Origin: Mucilaginibacter endophyticus
Lineage (GTDB): Bacteria; Bacteroidota; Bacteroidia; Sphingobacteriales; Sphingobacteriaceae
DNA length: 64,000 nt
Assembly (NCBI RefSeq): GCF_003351025.1
Contig: NZ_QPCG01000002.1
Coordinates: 1,319,288 to 1,383,287, forward strand
Reading direction: 5' to 3'
The position numbers and the translations under genes are program-made. The notes beneath the pieces are model-generated. The model was not told where the DNA came from. It made no database searches and saw nothing but the letters and a program-made list of their open reading frames with translations. Numbering within the stretch: the stretch's first letter is position 1; each line of letters starts with the position of its first letter. Shown piece after piece: positions 16,229 to 24,186 of the stretch.

Positions 16229-17731
16229 TTAAAATCCCTGTATTTCGGGCTGCCTGTAGCGCCAAACTTTTTGTAACAACTTGATCTCGTAAGGGTATTG
16301 ATACATGCTGGCCTTATAGCGCATTGTAGCCACCAGTTTAATAGCCATACGTTTAAGCATATTCAGCCTGATATCGGTTACCGTTGGATACACGCCGTTC
16401 AGCACTGTTTCAAAATTCCTGATCTTGTCAATCATATCCGGTGTAAGCCATGGTGTAAGCGGATTTTTGCGCAAATCAAAACTTTCCCAGGCTGGGCTTA
16501 TCCAGTCTTCCAATGTTTCCGGAAAGCGAAACCCACTCTTGATCACTTGCTTGTAGAGCTCCGATCCTTCGGTAGGTACGGGACTGTAGGTATAAATCAC
16601 GATCTCGGTTTTAGGGTTTACCGCCTTTACCTTCTTAATAAAATCTATCTCAAAATCAATTTGTGATTGTACCTGCTCCTGCGTTGGGGCCGGTGTGCCC
16701 AGTACAAATGAATATTCGGGAATGATGTCGAACTTTTTTAGACGCTCGGCAAACTCGATGATCTGGTCGCCGGTTTGGGTGCCGCCTTTATCCATTTGTT
16801 CAAGGATGGCATTGTTGCCGCTTTCCGCACCAAAAAAGATGATCTTACACCCCGACTCGCGGATAGCCGCCAGCGACGAATCTTTGAATTTTGACATGGT
16901 ATCGATACGGGCCATGCCCCACCAGGTCATGTTTTCGGGCTTTATCAACCGGGCAAATTCAACCGCGCGTTTTTCTGATACAAAAAAATTGTTATCATGA
17001 AACTCGATGGCATCGGCTCCCCATTTATCTTTGATATATTTTACATCATTATAAACGTTCTGTGCTGATTTAGCTTTCCATCTTGCTTCATAAATTGGCA
17101 CTACCGCGCAAAATGAGCAGGTGAAGGGACATCCAATACTGGAGTGGTATGCCATTGTTTTTTCGCCCAGGTAGGTTTTACCTAAAAACTTGGTGATGGG
17201 ATAAAAAGTATTCAGTTTATCATATGGCAGCGCTGGCAGGCTATCCTGGTCTAAAAGATCTTCCTTGGCGGTTTTGATGATCTTACCATCTGTTGCCTTG
17301 TAAATGAGGTTGCGGATAAATTCATAGGGCTCATTTTTTTCAAGGGCATCAATCAAGGCGGGAAAGGCATGATCGCCGGGGCCATTGATAATAAAATCAA
17401 CATAACCCGAATATAAAACCGCGTTAGGCTGATTTGAAGGAAAGTATCCTCCCCAAATCATTTTAGTATCGGGGTATTTTTGTTTGATAGTTTTAGAAGC
17501 TATAATAGCCTGCCTTAATTGCGGCCCCGGCATCACCGTAAAACCGAAATATTTAAACTCGCCGGTGCTTAAATAGCTGTCTATTTTCACCATCGGGTCA
17601 TGCTCACAATTGCCGTCAACAATAACCCAGTCATATTTTCCATCAACCGATGCCGCTATGTTCAAAATCGAATTTGGTATGCGGTATTTGTTATTAGCGC
17701 TGCGCGGGTTAAATAATAATATTTTGTTCAT
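16229..17731 (-). CDS. B12-binding-domain radical SAM protein (second copy)
   Basis: The 500-residue protein has an N-terminal B12-binding-like region (MIWGGYFPSN at about 91-100 is typical) and the cluster motif C201-x3-C205-x2-C208 (GCPFTCSFC). It shares architecture with the enzyme at 13569 but is clearly divergent from it. It is the first large gene of the minus-strand radical SAM run. The ECF element at 17938-17964 lies about 207 nt upstream, leaving an unusually long leader. Confidence 0.9.
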   Translation of the reverse strand: MNKILLFNPRSANNKYRIPNSILNIAASVDGKYDWVIVDGNCEHDPMVKIDSYLSTGEFKYFGFTVMPGPQLRQAIIASKTIKQKYPDTKMIWGGYFPSNQPNAVLYSGYVDFIINGPGDHAFPALIDALEKNEPYEFIRNLIYKATDGKIIKTAKEDLLDQDSLPALPYDKLNTFYPITKFLGKTYLGEKTMAYHSSIGCPFTCSFCAVVPIYEARWKAKSAQNVYNDVKYIKDKWGADAIEFHDNNFFVSEKRAVEFARLIKPENMTWWGMARIDTMSKFKDSSLAAIRESGCKIIFFGAESGNNAILEQMDKGGTQTGDQIIEFAERLKKFDIIPEYSFVLGTPAPTQEQVQSQIDFEIDFIKKVKAVNPKTEIVIYTYSPVPTEGSELYKQVIKSGFRFPETLEDWISPAWESFDLRKNPLTPWLTPDMIDKIRNFETVLNGVYPTVTDIRLNMLKRMAIKLVATMRYKASMYQYPYEIKLLQKVWRYRQPEIQGF

Positions 17732-17740
17732 CTGTTAGTG

Positions 17741-17857
17741 TCAATACTTTGCTTTTACCTTCAATCCCCCGGCAATGGGCTTATTTTTTTGTTTAAGCGG
17801 CCTGTAAAGCACCCCTGCCAGTACAGAGCCAACATCCAAAATAAAACCCACTGCCAT
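17741..17857 (-). CDS. Possible 38-residue small membrane protein in the leader of the radical SAM run
   Basis: An open frame from ATG at 17857 to TGA at 17741 lies wholly inside the leader between the putative promoter and the first radical SAM gene, ending 9 nt before its ATG. The first 17 residues are hydrophobic (MAVGFILDVGSVLAGVLY), followed by a basic tail. Other frames across the same DNA are also open, so it could instead be a remnant of a lost gene. I do not recognise a family. Confidence 0.25.
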   Translation of the reverse strand: MAVGFILDVGSVLAGVLYRPLKQKNKPIAGGLKVKAKY

Positions 17858-17937
17858 ACCCAATCACAAATGCGGGGGGATTGCCCATACAACAATTATC
17901 TCTGAGCCTCTGCACAATCACTCTCACGTTAATAAAT

Positions 17938-17964
17938 ACGCCCTGTTTTTTATCCGGGTTGCCT
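17938..17964 (-). promoter_or_regulatory. Putative ECF promoter of the radical SAM run (site 6)
   Basis: On the minus strand AGGCAACC at 17964-17957, 16 nt, then CGT at 17940-17938. It faces away from site 7. Confidence 0.65.
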
Positions 17965-17984
17965 GCGGTTATAAATAAAGTGAT

Positions 17985-18011
17985 TGGCAACCATTATTAT
18001 TTAATAGCCGT
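17985..18011 (+). promoter_or_regulatory. Putative ECF promoter of the methyltransferase-amidohydrolase operon (site 7)
   Basis: TGGCAACC at 17985-17992, 16 nt, then CGT at 18009-18011. It ends 39 nt before the GTG at 18050 and so supports that start. Confidence 0.65.
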
Positions 18012-18049
18012 ATTTGCTGATATAAGGTTGTATTTAAATCCCCTGTACT

Positions 18050-18802
18050 GTGATCCAAACTGTAAAGAATTATATCAAGCAGCGCTTTTTCCCGCCAAAC
18101 ATCCTGGAGAAAAATTCGGTGGATGCGTATGACATCTGGGCCGAAAACTATGACCAACAGCCTGGCAACTTGATGCTTGATCTGGATGAGGTATTGTTTC
18201 CGCGACTGGTTACAGATACGGTTATTACCGGGAAAAATGTAGCCGATATAGGCTGCGGCACCGGCAGGCACTGGGAAAAGCTGTTTGCATTAAACCCTGA
18301 AAAGCTTACAGGTTTTGATACCTCCGGTGGGATGCTGGCCCGCTTGCAGCAAAAATTCCCTTCGGCTAATATTTACCGCATTACCGATGACCTGTTTGGC
18401 GATATGCCCTCGGGTAGTTTTGATACTATAGTTTCAACGCTTACGGTTGCCCATATCAAAAACATTGACGCTGCTCTGCAAGCCTGGATGCGGATCCTGA
18501 AACCTAATGGCGATATCATTATCACCGATTTTCACCCGCACACGCTGGCCAACGGCGGCAAGCGTACATTTAAACATGGCGACAGTTTTATAGCGGTTGA
18601 AAATTATGTGCACCCGGTAAATGCCATTAAAGATTTACTATTGAACAACAACTTTAAGCTGGTTGCCGAAGAGGAAATTAAAATAGACGAAAGCATGAAG
18701 CATTACTATGCCGATAAAAACGCGCTTCATGTTTACGACCGATATAAAGGCTTCCCTATTATTTACGGATTGCATTTAAGAAGAACAGATGGTACTGAGT
18801 AA
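18050..18802 (+). CDS. Class I SAM-dependent methyltransferase
   Basis: The 250-residue protein starts at GTG. It has DAYDIWAENYDQQPGN near the N-terminus, motif I VADIGCGTGRHW at about residues 64-75 and motif II GFDTSGGML, as in UbiE/BioC-like enzymes. Its substrate is unknown. It opens a six-gene operon whose members overlap one another by 0-14 nt, ending with a GT4 transferase, so it probably tailors a sugar or carrier intermediate. Confidence 0.88.
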   Translation: MIQTVKNYIKQRFFPPNILEKNSVDAYDIWAENYDQQPGNLMLDLDEVLFPRLVTDTVITGKNVADIGCGTGRHWEKLFALNPEKLTGFDTSGGMLARLQQKFPSANIYRITDDLFGDMPSGSFDTIVSTLTVAHIKNIDAALQAWMRILKPNGDIIITDFHPHTLANGGKRTFKHGDSFIAVENYVHPVNAIKDLLLNNNFKLVAEEEIKIDESMKHYYADKNALHVYDRYKGFPIIYGLHLRRTDGTE

Positions 18803-19946
18803 TGTGACCATACCGGGAAACAATGCTGCTGTGAGCATAAGCATAAGCGAAGGCAAAATTATACAGGTTGCCCCCGCTATTGCCAACGACCGCGAGCAGC
18901 TCACCTTTGTTGACGCCATTGCCTTTCCGGGATTGATTAACTCACATGACCATCTTGATTTTAACCTTTTCCCCCAGTTAGGCAATCAAACTTATGAAAG
19001 CTACACTGAATGGGGCAAACATATCCATCGGGTTTATGCCGATGAAATTTCATCTGTATTGAAGATCCCTATTGCTTTGCGCGAGCAATGGGGAATTTAT
19101 AAAAATCTGCTCTGCGGTGTAACAACCGTTGTAAACCACGGCGAAAAAGTTACCATACATGATCCGCTGATCACGGTGTTTGAAAACTGTCAAAATATCC
19201 ACTCGGTTCAGTTTGAAAAAAACTGGAAAAAGCGGCTCAATAACCCGCTTAAAATAGGCCTCCCTGTAGTGATCCATTCAGGCGAAGGCACCAACAAAGC
19301 AGCACATACGGAGATTGATCAGCTTATTAAATGGAACCTGTTCGGGCGGAGGCTGGTTGGTATTCATGGGGTCGCTATGGATACCAGGCAGGCCAAACAC
19401 TTTAAGGCATTGGTATGGTGTCCCGAATCCAATTATTTCCTGCTTGATAAAACCGCCATCATTCATGAGTTGAAAGCAAAAACAGGTATTTTATTTGGTA
19501 CAGATAGTACGCTTACCAGCCATTGGGATATCTGGCATCATCTCCGCCTTGCGCGCAAAACGCAAATGCTTACCGATCATGAGCTGTATCATTCCCTTAC
19601 ATCGTTACCGGCCAAAATCTGGAAGCTAAATACCGGCAGCTTTATTGCCGGGCTTGATGCCGATATCGTGATAGCCAAATCAAACGGAAAGCCAAGTCTG
19701 CAGGCCTTTTATGATGTTACTCCTGATGATATTTTATTGGTAATGCACAAAGGCGAGATCCTTTTGTTTGATGAGTCGCTTTATCATCAGCTTACAGGCA
19801 TCATCACCCAGAGTTATAATAAGATATTAACCGGTAATAGTTTCAAATATATACAGGGCGATATCCACGGATTAATAGCCGAAATAAAAAGCTATAAACC
19901 CGACGCCGGTTTTCCTGTGCCCTATCCTATACAGCCAGCTGCATGA
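18789..19946 (+). CDS. Amidohydrolase family protein
   Basis: The 385-residue protein has the amidohydrolase metal motif H53-x-H55 in GLINSHDHLD, an IHSGEGTN strand, GIHGVAMD, and a late GTDSTLTS aspartate. This is the pattern of chlorohydrolase/cytosine-deaminase-like members. It would hydrolyse a C-N or C-Cl type bond in a small molecule. It overlaps the methyltransferase gene by 14 nt. An amidohydrolase of this class is unusual in a glycan locus and hints at a non-sugar building block. Confidence 0.85.
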   Translation: MVLSNVTIPGNNAAVSISISEGKIIQVAPAIANDREQLTFVDAIAFPGLINSHDHLDFNLFPQLGNQTYESYTEWGKHIHRVYADEISSVLKIPIALREQWGIYKNLLCGVTTVVNHGEKVTIHDPLITVFENCQNIHSVQFEKNWKKRLNNPLKIGLPVVIHSGEGTNKAAHTEIDQLIKWNLFGRRLVGIHGVAMDTRQAKHFKALVWCPESNYFLLDKTAIIHELKAKTGILFGTDSTLTSHWDIWHHLRLARKTQMLTDHELYHSLTSLPAKIWKLNTGSFIAGLDADIVIAKSNGKPSLQAFYDVTPDDILLVMHKGEILLFDESLYHQLTGIITQSYNKILTGNSFKYIQGDIHGLIAEIKSYKPDAGFPVPYPIQPAA

Positions 19947-20947
19947 GTATCATCAAAAAAATATGGTCAAGATCAAAGCGGAAGGCTACTTATTTAAGCG
20001 GCGATGCACGCCATGTTTTGGGACTGGATAAGGAGCTTTATCAAAATGCCCGCGGAAGTCGCATTATCCTTTACCACAATGTTTGTAAAGGCGATCCGCA
20101 TAAATTCAACACCCTGTTCCTGACCTGCGAAAGGTTTGAAGAACACCTGCAGTACTATAAAAAGTACTTCAACGTGGTTTCGCTTGATGATTATTATGCA
20201 GGGAATTTCAGTGATGAGAAATTTAACATCTGCCTAACTTTTGATGACGGGCTGGCCAACAACTACCATTACGTTCTGCCCTTACTGACCAAGTATCGTA
20301 TACCGGCTACCTTTTTTGTTACAGCCATCCGCGATGCAGGTTTTGATATTTTATGGAACGATATGCTAAGCATTGTCGGATATTACGGCCCCGAAAAGTT
20401 CACGTATAAAGATCAAACCTATCGTAAAAACCGGAACAACAAATATGTTGATGAAAACGGCGCCCTTTATGCCGACAAGCTGAGATCGACCGGGTTCAAC
20501 GAAAAAGCAGCACTCATGAGTTTTCTTGAGCAGCTTACAGGTTTTAAAGCAAACCGGCAGGATGATGATTATTGGCTGCAGATGACTCCGGCACAAATTA
20601 AAACCATGTCTGCTTCGGCTTATGTAAACATCGAGGCGCATGGTTATTACCATAATGATCTTGCACGTATCCCTTCAATAAGTGCGGCAAGCGAAATGAC
20701 CATATGTAGGCAATATCTTGAAAATTTAACAGGCAAGCCAATCAGCAGCTTTGCTTTCCCTTATGGCTCATACAATGAGCAGGTTTTAAAAGATGCCAAA
20801 GCAGCCGGTTATACGCAACTGCTCGTTACTGATTTTATGAATACCAAGGATGGGCAGGATAATACCTTACGCGAACGCTTTACCGTAAACCCGTTCATAT
20901 CCACTGCCAACCAGTTAAACGCAATAATAAGGGGGAGCTATGCATAG
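19943..20947 (+). CDS. Polysaccharide deacetylase family protein
   Basis: The 334-residue protein carries the NodB-fold motifs: TFDDG with D101 and D102, H233-x3-H237 (HGYYH), and FAFPYGSY near 270-277. These are the metal ligands and active-site residues of carbohydrate esterase family 4. No signal peptide is seen, so it probably acts in the cytoplasm on a lipid-linked or nucleotide sugar, or at the membrane. It overlaps the amidohydrolase gene by 4 nt (ATGA). Confidence 0.88.
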   Translation: MSIIKKIWSRSKRKATYLSGDARHVLGLDKELYQNARGSRIILYHNVCKGDPHKFNTLFLTCERFEEHLQYYKKYFNVVSLDDYYAGNFSDEKFNICLTFDDGLANNYHYVLPLLTKYRIPATFFVTAIRDAGFDILWNDMLSIVGYYGPEKFTYKDQTYRKNRNNKYVDENGALYADKLRSTGFNEKAALMSFLEQLTGFKANRQDDDYWLQMTPAQIKTMSASAYVNIEAHGYYHNDLARIPSISAASEMTICRQYLENLTGKPISSFAFPYGSYNEQVLKDAKAAGYTQLLVTDFMNTKDGQDNTLRERFTVNPFISTANQLNAIIRGSYA

Positions 20948-21875
20948 CAACGGGTACAGGATAGAGCGTTTAACCGAGGAACGGCTTGCCGACATGACCA
21001 GTCTGCATAAAGCAGTTTATGGCAAAGCATTACCGTCCGATTTCTTCGCCCGAAAGTATAATACTGCATTTACCGGCGTCATGTATACCGGTTATCTGGC
21101 CTATGCCGGTGACGTACCCGCAGCGTTTTACGGCGTGATCCCCTGTTTTATAAACTGTGATGGGCAGCCTGTTTTGGCTGCCCAATCGGCAGATACCATG
21201 ACCCATCCCGATCACCGGGGCAAAGGACTGTTCATTAAACTGGCCGAGCTTACTTATGAACTTTGCTATACGGAAGATGTCCGGATCCTGTTTGGCTTTC
21301 CCAATCAAAACTCCCTGCCGGGCTTTATAAACAAGCTCGACTGGCAGGTGTCCGCCCAAATGGAATGTTTTATTATCCCGGTTAAAGCCCTCCCGCTGGA
21401 AAGATTGGCCAATAAGTTCCCGCTTTTAAAAGGGGTGTACGGATGGTATGCAAAACGAGTGATCAAAAAGTATGCGTCATTACAGTGCGGAGTGCCAAGC
21501 ACGTTGATTAATGAAGGCTTCCATGGGCTGCACAGGGATGGCTATTATCTTGGCCATAAAACATATACCGAAAGCTTTACCATTAAAACAGGCGATACTT
21601 CGGTATGGTTCAGGATTGCCGACGGGATGATAATAGGCGATATCAATATTGCAACTAACGACCTGCGCGATATTATACCGAGGCTTAAGAAAATAGCCAG
21701 ACGATTGGGATTACGAAAACTGCAATTCCAGGCCGATAAGCGATCTGCATTGAACACTTTTCTGAAACGCTATGCCGAGCCAATCCCTTCATTCCCCGTA
21801 ATTGTTAAAGACCTTGGCGCACGAATGCCGCTTGATAAAATGGCATTTGCTTTTGCCGATATAGATATTTTTTAA
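20940..21875 (+). CDS. GNAT-fold N-acyltransferase
   Basis: The 311-residue protein has the acetyl-CoA-binding motif A THPDHRGKGLFIKL near residues 84-97. The remaining 200 residues resemble no named subfamily that I can place. GGGGGAG at 20931-20937 supports the ATG at 20940. Next to a deacetylase, an acyltransferase suggests that an N-acyl group on an amino sugar is removed and replaced. This is inference from order. Confidence 0.82.
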   Translation: MHSNGYRIERLTEERLADMTSLHKAVYGKALPSDFFARKYNTAFTGVMYTGYLAYAGDVPAAFYGVIPCFINCDGQPVLAAQSADTMTHPDHRGKGLFIKLAELTYELCYTEDVRILFGFPNQNSLPGFINKLDWQVSAQMECFIIPVKALPLERLANKFPLLKGVYGWYAKRVIKKYASLQCGVPSTLINEGFHGLHRDGYYLGHKTYTESFTIKTGDTSVWFRIADGMIIGDINIATNDLRDIIPRLKKIARRLGLRKLQFQADKRSALNTFLKRYAEPIPSFPVIVKDLGARMPLDKMAFAFADIDIF

Positions 21876-22805
21876 GTGTTTGATATGATAACTCAACCGA
21901 TCAGAAAACTTCTGTTTAACGGAAGTCCTATAAAAACCTTCTACATAACCCGCCTGCAGCAAAGCCAGATCAGGGAAAAGGTTTTTTTGAACGTTGCAGG
22001 TAAAAATCTTGATATCACCCGCAACAACAGCATGATATGCCTTGATCCGTTTTGTATGGCGGCCTGGCTACCCGCCCATGAGGCGGCGGACTTAAACGCA
22101 GCAAACGCTATCATTGAATTTAAAACCAACGGCATGTTGGGCGCTTCTATCAATGTATCGTTGATAGAAACTATAAATACCGGAAAAGGAAGCCTGCTTT
22201 TGTTAAGGATAGAAAGTGTCAGAAACCACCAGCTTAATGCGCTGAAACGAGAGATGCTTTTCAGGTATTTCCTACGATCAAAGAAGAACACCTACGATAG
22301 TCGCAAAGTAGTTAGTGCCCTGTACTCCTATCCACGCAGCATCATTATTGTTTCCTATGCCGATGATGAATATTGCAACGTTTTCCCGATGGATATTCAC
22401 GGCTATATTGAGGAAGAGGGTATTTACTTATTAGGACTACGCACAACCAATATTACACTGGATAAAATCCTGAACGCCGGCAAAGTTGTGGTATGTGACA
22501 CGGATACGGTCGACATCAATTCGGTTTATAACCTGGGTAAACATTCAAGCACAGCTCCAACGCCGGTAGATCAATTACCATTTGATACCGTTAAAAGCGA
22601 AGTTTTCGGTTTTCCTGTACCTGCGTGTTCGGGCGGATATAAAGAGATAGAAGTGTTTGAGCATAAAAAAATGGGCTACCACATGCTCATGATAGGCAGG
22701 GTGATTAATAACAAAGTATTAAAACCCAATCCAGAATCATTGTACCACGTGGGTTTCCTGCAATTTCAAAACAGCAATTATACCAGTATTGAGGGTTTAT
22801 TTTAA
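21876..22805 (+). CDS. Unassigned protein with flavin-reductase-like split-barrel features
   Basis: The 309-residue protein starts at GTG 21876 or ATG 21885. Its middle and C-terminal parts (SYPRSIIIVSYADDE, FPMDIHGYI, GLRTTN, HMLMIGRVI) resemble the FMN-binding split barrel of flavin reductase and flavoredoxin proteins. The first 110 residues look different, and the match is by eye only. If correct it could supply reduced flavin to, or act as an oxidoreductase in, the tailoring pathway. It abuts the GNAT gene and overlaps the GT4 gene by one base. Confidence 0.45.
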   Translation: MFDMITQPIRKLLFNGSPIKTFYITRLQQSQIREKVFLNVAGKNLDITRNNSMICLDPFCMAAWLPAHEAADLNAANAIIEFKTNGMLGASINVSLIETINTGKGSLLLLRIESVRNHQLNALKREMLFRYFLRSKKNTYDSRKVVSALYSYPRSIIIVSYADDEYCNVFPMDIHGYIEEEGIYLLGLRTTNITLDKILNAGKVVVCDTDTVDINSVYNLGKHSSTAPTPVDQLPFDTVKSEVFGFPVPACSGGYKEIEVFEHKKMGYHMLMIGRVINNKVLKPNPESLYHVGFLQFQNSNYTSIEGLF

Positions 22806-23908
22806 TGAGATACGTTTTCGTCAGTTACAACTATTCGCCCGATTTTGATGATCCTGAAGCATGGTTTGTCCGCACCCTGGGTTATACCGGTCTTATGGAC
22901 CAGCTCAGCAAACGGCACGAGGTGATCAACGTAAAGCAGATCAATTATGAAGGTATTGTTAGCCATAATAACATCGCCTATCATTTTGTAAATTTCAGCA
23001 AGAAGAAACTGTATTTTAACTTCCGGCTTAATCTGTATGTTAAAAATTTAAAGCCCGATATTGTGATATTCCATGGCTTGCATCAACCCGTGCAGCTTAT
23101 CCAGCTTGGGTTGATGCTGGATAAGCATATCCCCATCATTGTTCAAAACCATGCCGAGAAACCATTTCCCGGCGGGATCAAAAAATTGCTGCAAAAACTG
23201 GCGGATAGATATGCCCATGCCTACCTGTTTGCTTCGCATGATATGGGCTTGGAATGGGTAGCAGCGGGCAATCTCAAATCACCAGAAAAAATACACGAAG
23301 TAATGGAAGTGTCGTCTGTATTTTTTCCGATTGACCGCCCGGAAGCGGAATCTCAAACCAACACTAAAGAAGCCCCGGTATTTTTGTGGGTGGGCCGTTT
23401 AAATGACAATAAAGACCCGCTTAACGTAGTGAAGGCCTTTTTAAAATTTGCTCAGGGCTCTCCCGGAGTAAAACTGTATATGATCTATCATACGGAAGAA
23501 CTGCTTCCTGAAATCAACAAATTGATAAACGCTTCACGAAATAAAGAAACCATACAACTAATAGGCAAAGTACCCCACGCCGATCTGTTATATTGGTATA
23601 ACAGTGCCGATTTTATAATCTCCGGATCGCATTACGAAGGCAGTGGCACCGCTATTTGCGAAGCGATGTCCTGCGGGTGTGTGCCGCTGGTAACCGATAT
23701 CCTCTCGTTCAGGATGATCACAAATAACGGCGAATGCGGGGTATTATACGAGCCGGGAAACGAAGCCGCGTTACTTGCCGTACTTCAACAAACATCGCAA
23801 ATGAATGTGGCAGAAAAGCGAAGATTATCAATGGAATACTACAAGCGAAACCTATCGTTTGAAGCTATTGCAGAACGGATTGAGGAGATAGCGGAGGGGT
23901 TGGTATAA
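22805..23908 (+). CDS. Glycosyltransferase family 4
   Basis: The 367-residue GT-B protein has LWVGRLNDNKDP around residues 194-205 and the E-x7-E motif EGSGTAICE (E278 to E286). The stop of the preceding gene and this ATG share one base (TAATG), so translation is coupled. Its place at the end of the methyltransferase-amidohydrolase-deacetylase operon links those tailoring enzymes to glycan assembly. Confidence 0.92.
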   Translation: MRYVFVSYNYSPDFDDPEAWFVRTLGYTGLMDQLSKRHEVINVKQINYEGIVSHNNIAYHFVNFSKKKLYFNFRLNLYVKNLKPDIVIFHGLHQPVQLIQLGLMLDKHIPIIVQNHAEKPFPGGIKKLLQKLADRYAHAYLFASHDMGLEWVAAGNLKSPEKIHEVMEVSSVFFPIDRPEAESQTNTKEAPVFLWVGRLNDNKDPLNVVKAFLKFAQGSPGVKLYMIYHTEELLPEINKLINASRNKETIQLIGKVPHADLLYWYNSADFIISGSHYEGSGTAICEAMSCGCVPLVTDILSFRMITNNGECGVLYEPGNEAALLAVLQQTSQMNVAEKRRLSMEYYKRNLSFEAIAERIEEIAEGLV

Positions 23909-23933
23909 TATCAATTCTTGCTTCAAAAACCTT

Positions 23934-24176
23934 GCGCTCGTTTGCAACGAGCGCTTAACCTGGGTTTACGTTTGTAACGTAAATCACAAGTGATAAAATC
24001 AGTTACTGGTCGAAGTTTAGCGATAGCGCAACTTCGTCCCCAAATTGGTTAAGCTTTCAGCTTAATCAACACTCCATAGCTTGTTTTAGGAAAATTCCTT
24101 ACTTATTTTAATACACGGAAGCAGGATGCTTCCCTTGTTTAAGGACGAAGTTACACTATCGCTAAACTTCGACCAG
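23934..24176. repeat. Structured repeat: cluster of tiny hairpins with 34-bp inverted arms
   Basis: Inverted arms at 24006-24039 and 24143-24176 match at 32 of 34 positions. In and beside them are perfect hairpins with 3-nt loops: GCGCTCGTT-TGC-AACGAGCGC (23934-23954), TTTACGTT-TGT-AACGTAAA (23965-23983), TTAAGCT-TTC-AGCTTAA (24049-24065) and GGAAGCA-GGA-TGCTTCC (24117-24133). The region lies between the convergent 3' ends of a transferase and an ABC exporter gene. No coding frame fits it. Confidence 0.85.
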
Positions 24177-24186
24177 AAAAAACATT

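Larger units (their letters stand above)
17732..18049. other. Divergent 318-bp promoter region
   Basis: It separates the radical SAM run (minus) from the methyltransferase-amidohydrolase run (plus). It holds two back-to-back ECF-type elements (17938-17964 minus and 17985-18011 plus), 20 bp apart, and a possible tiny gene at 17741-17857. Confidence 0.6.

Noticed and set aside
23934..24176. Possible CRISPR array
   Set aside because: The stems differ in sequence and there are no regular direct repeats or spacers, and no cas gene is present.
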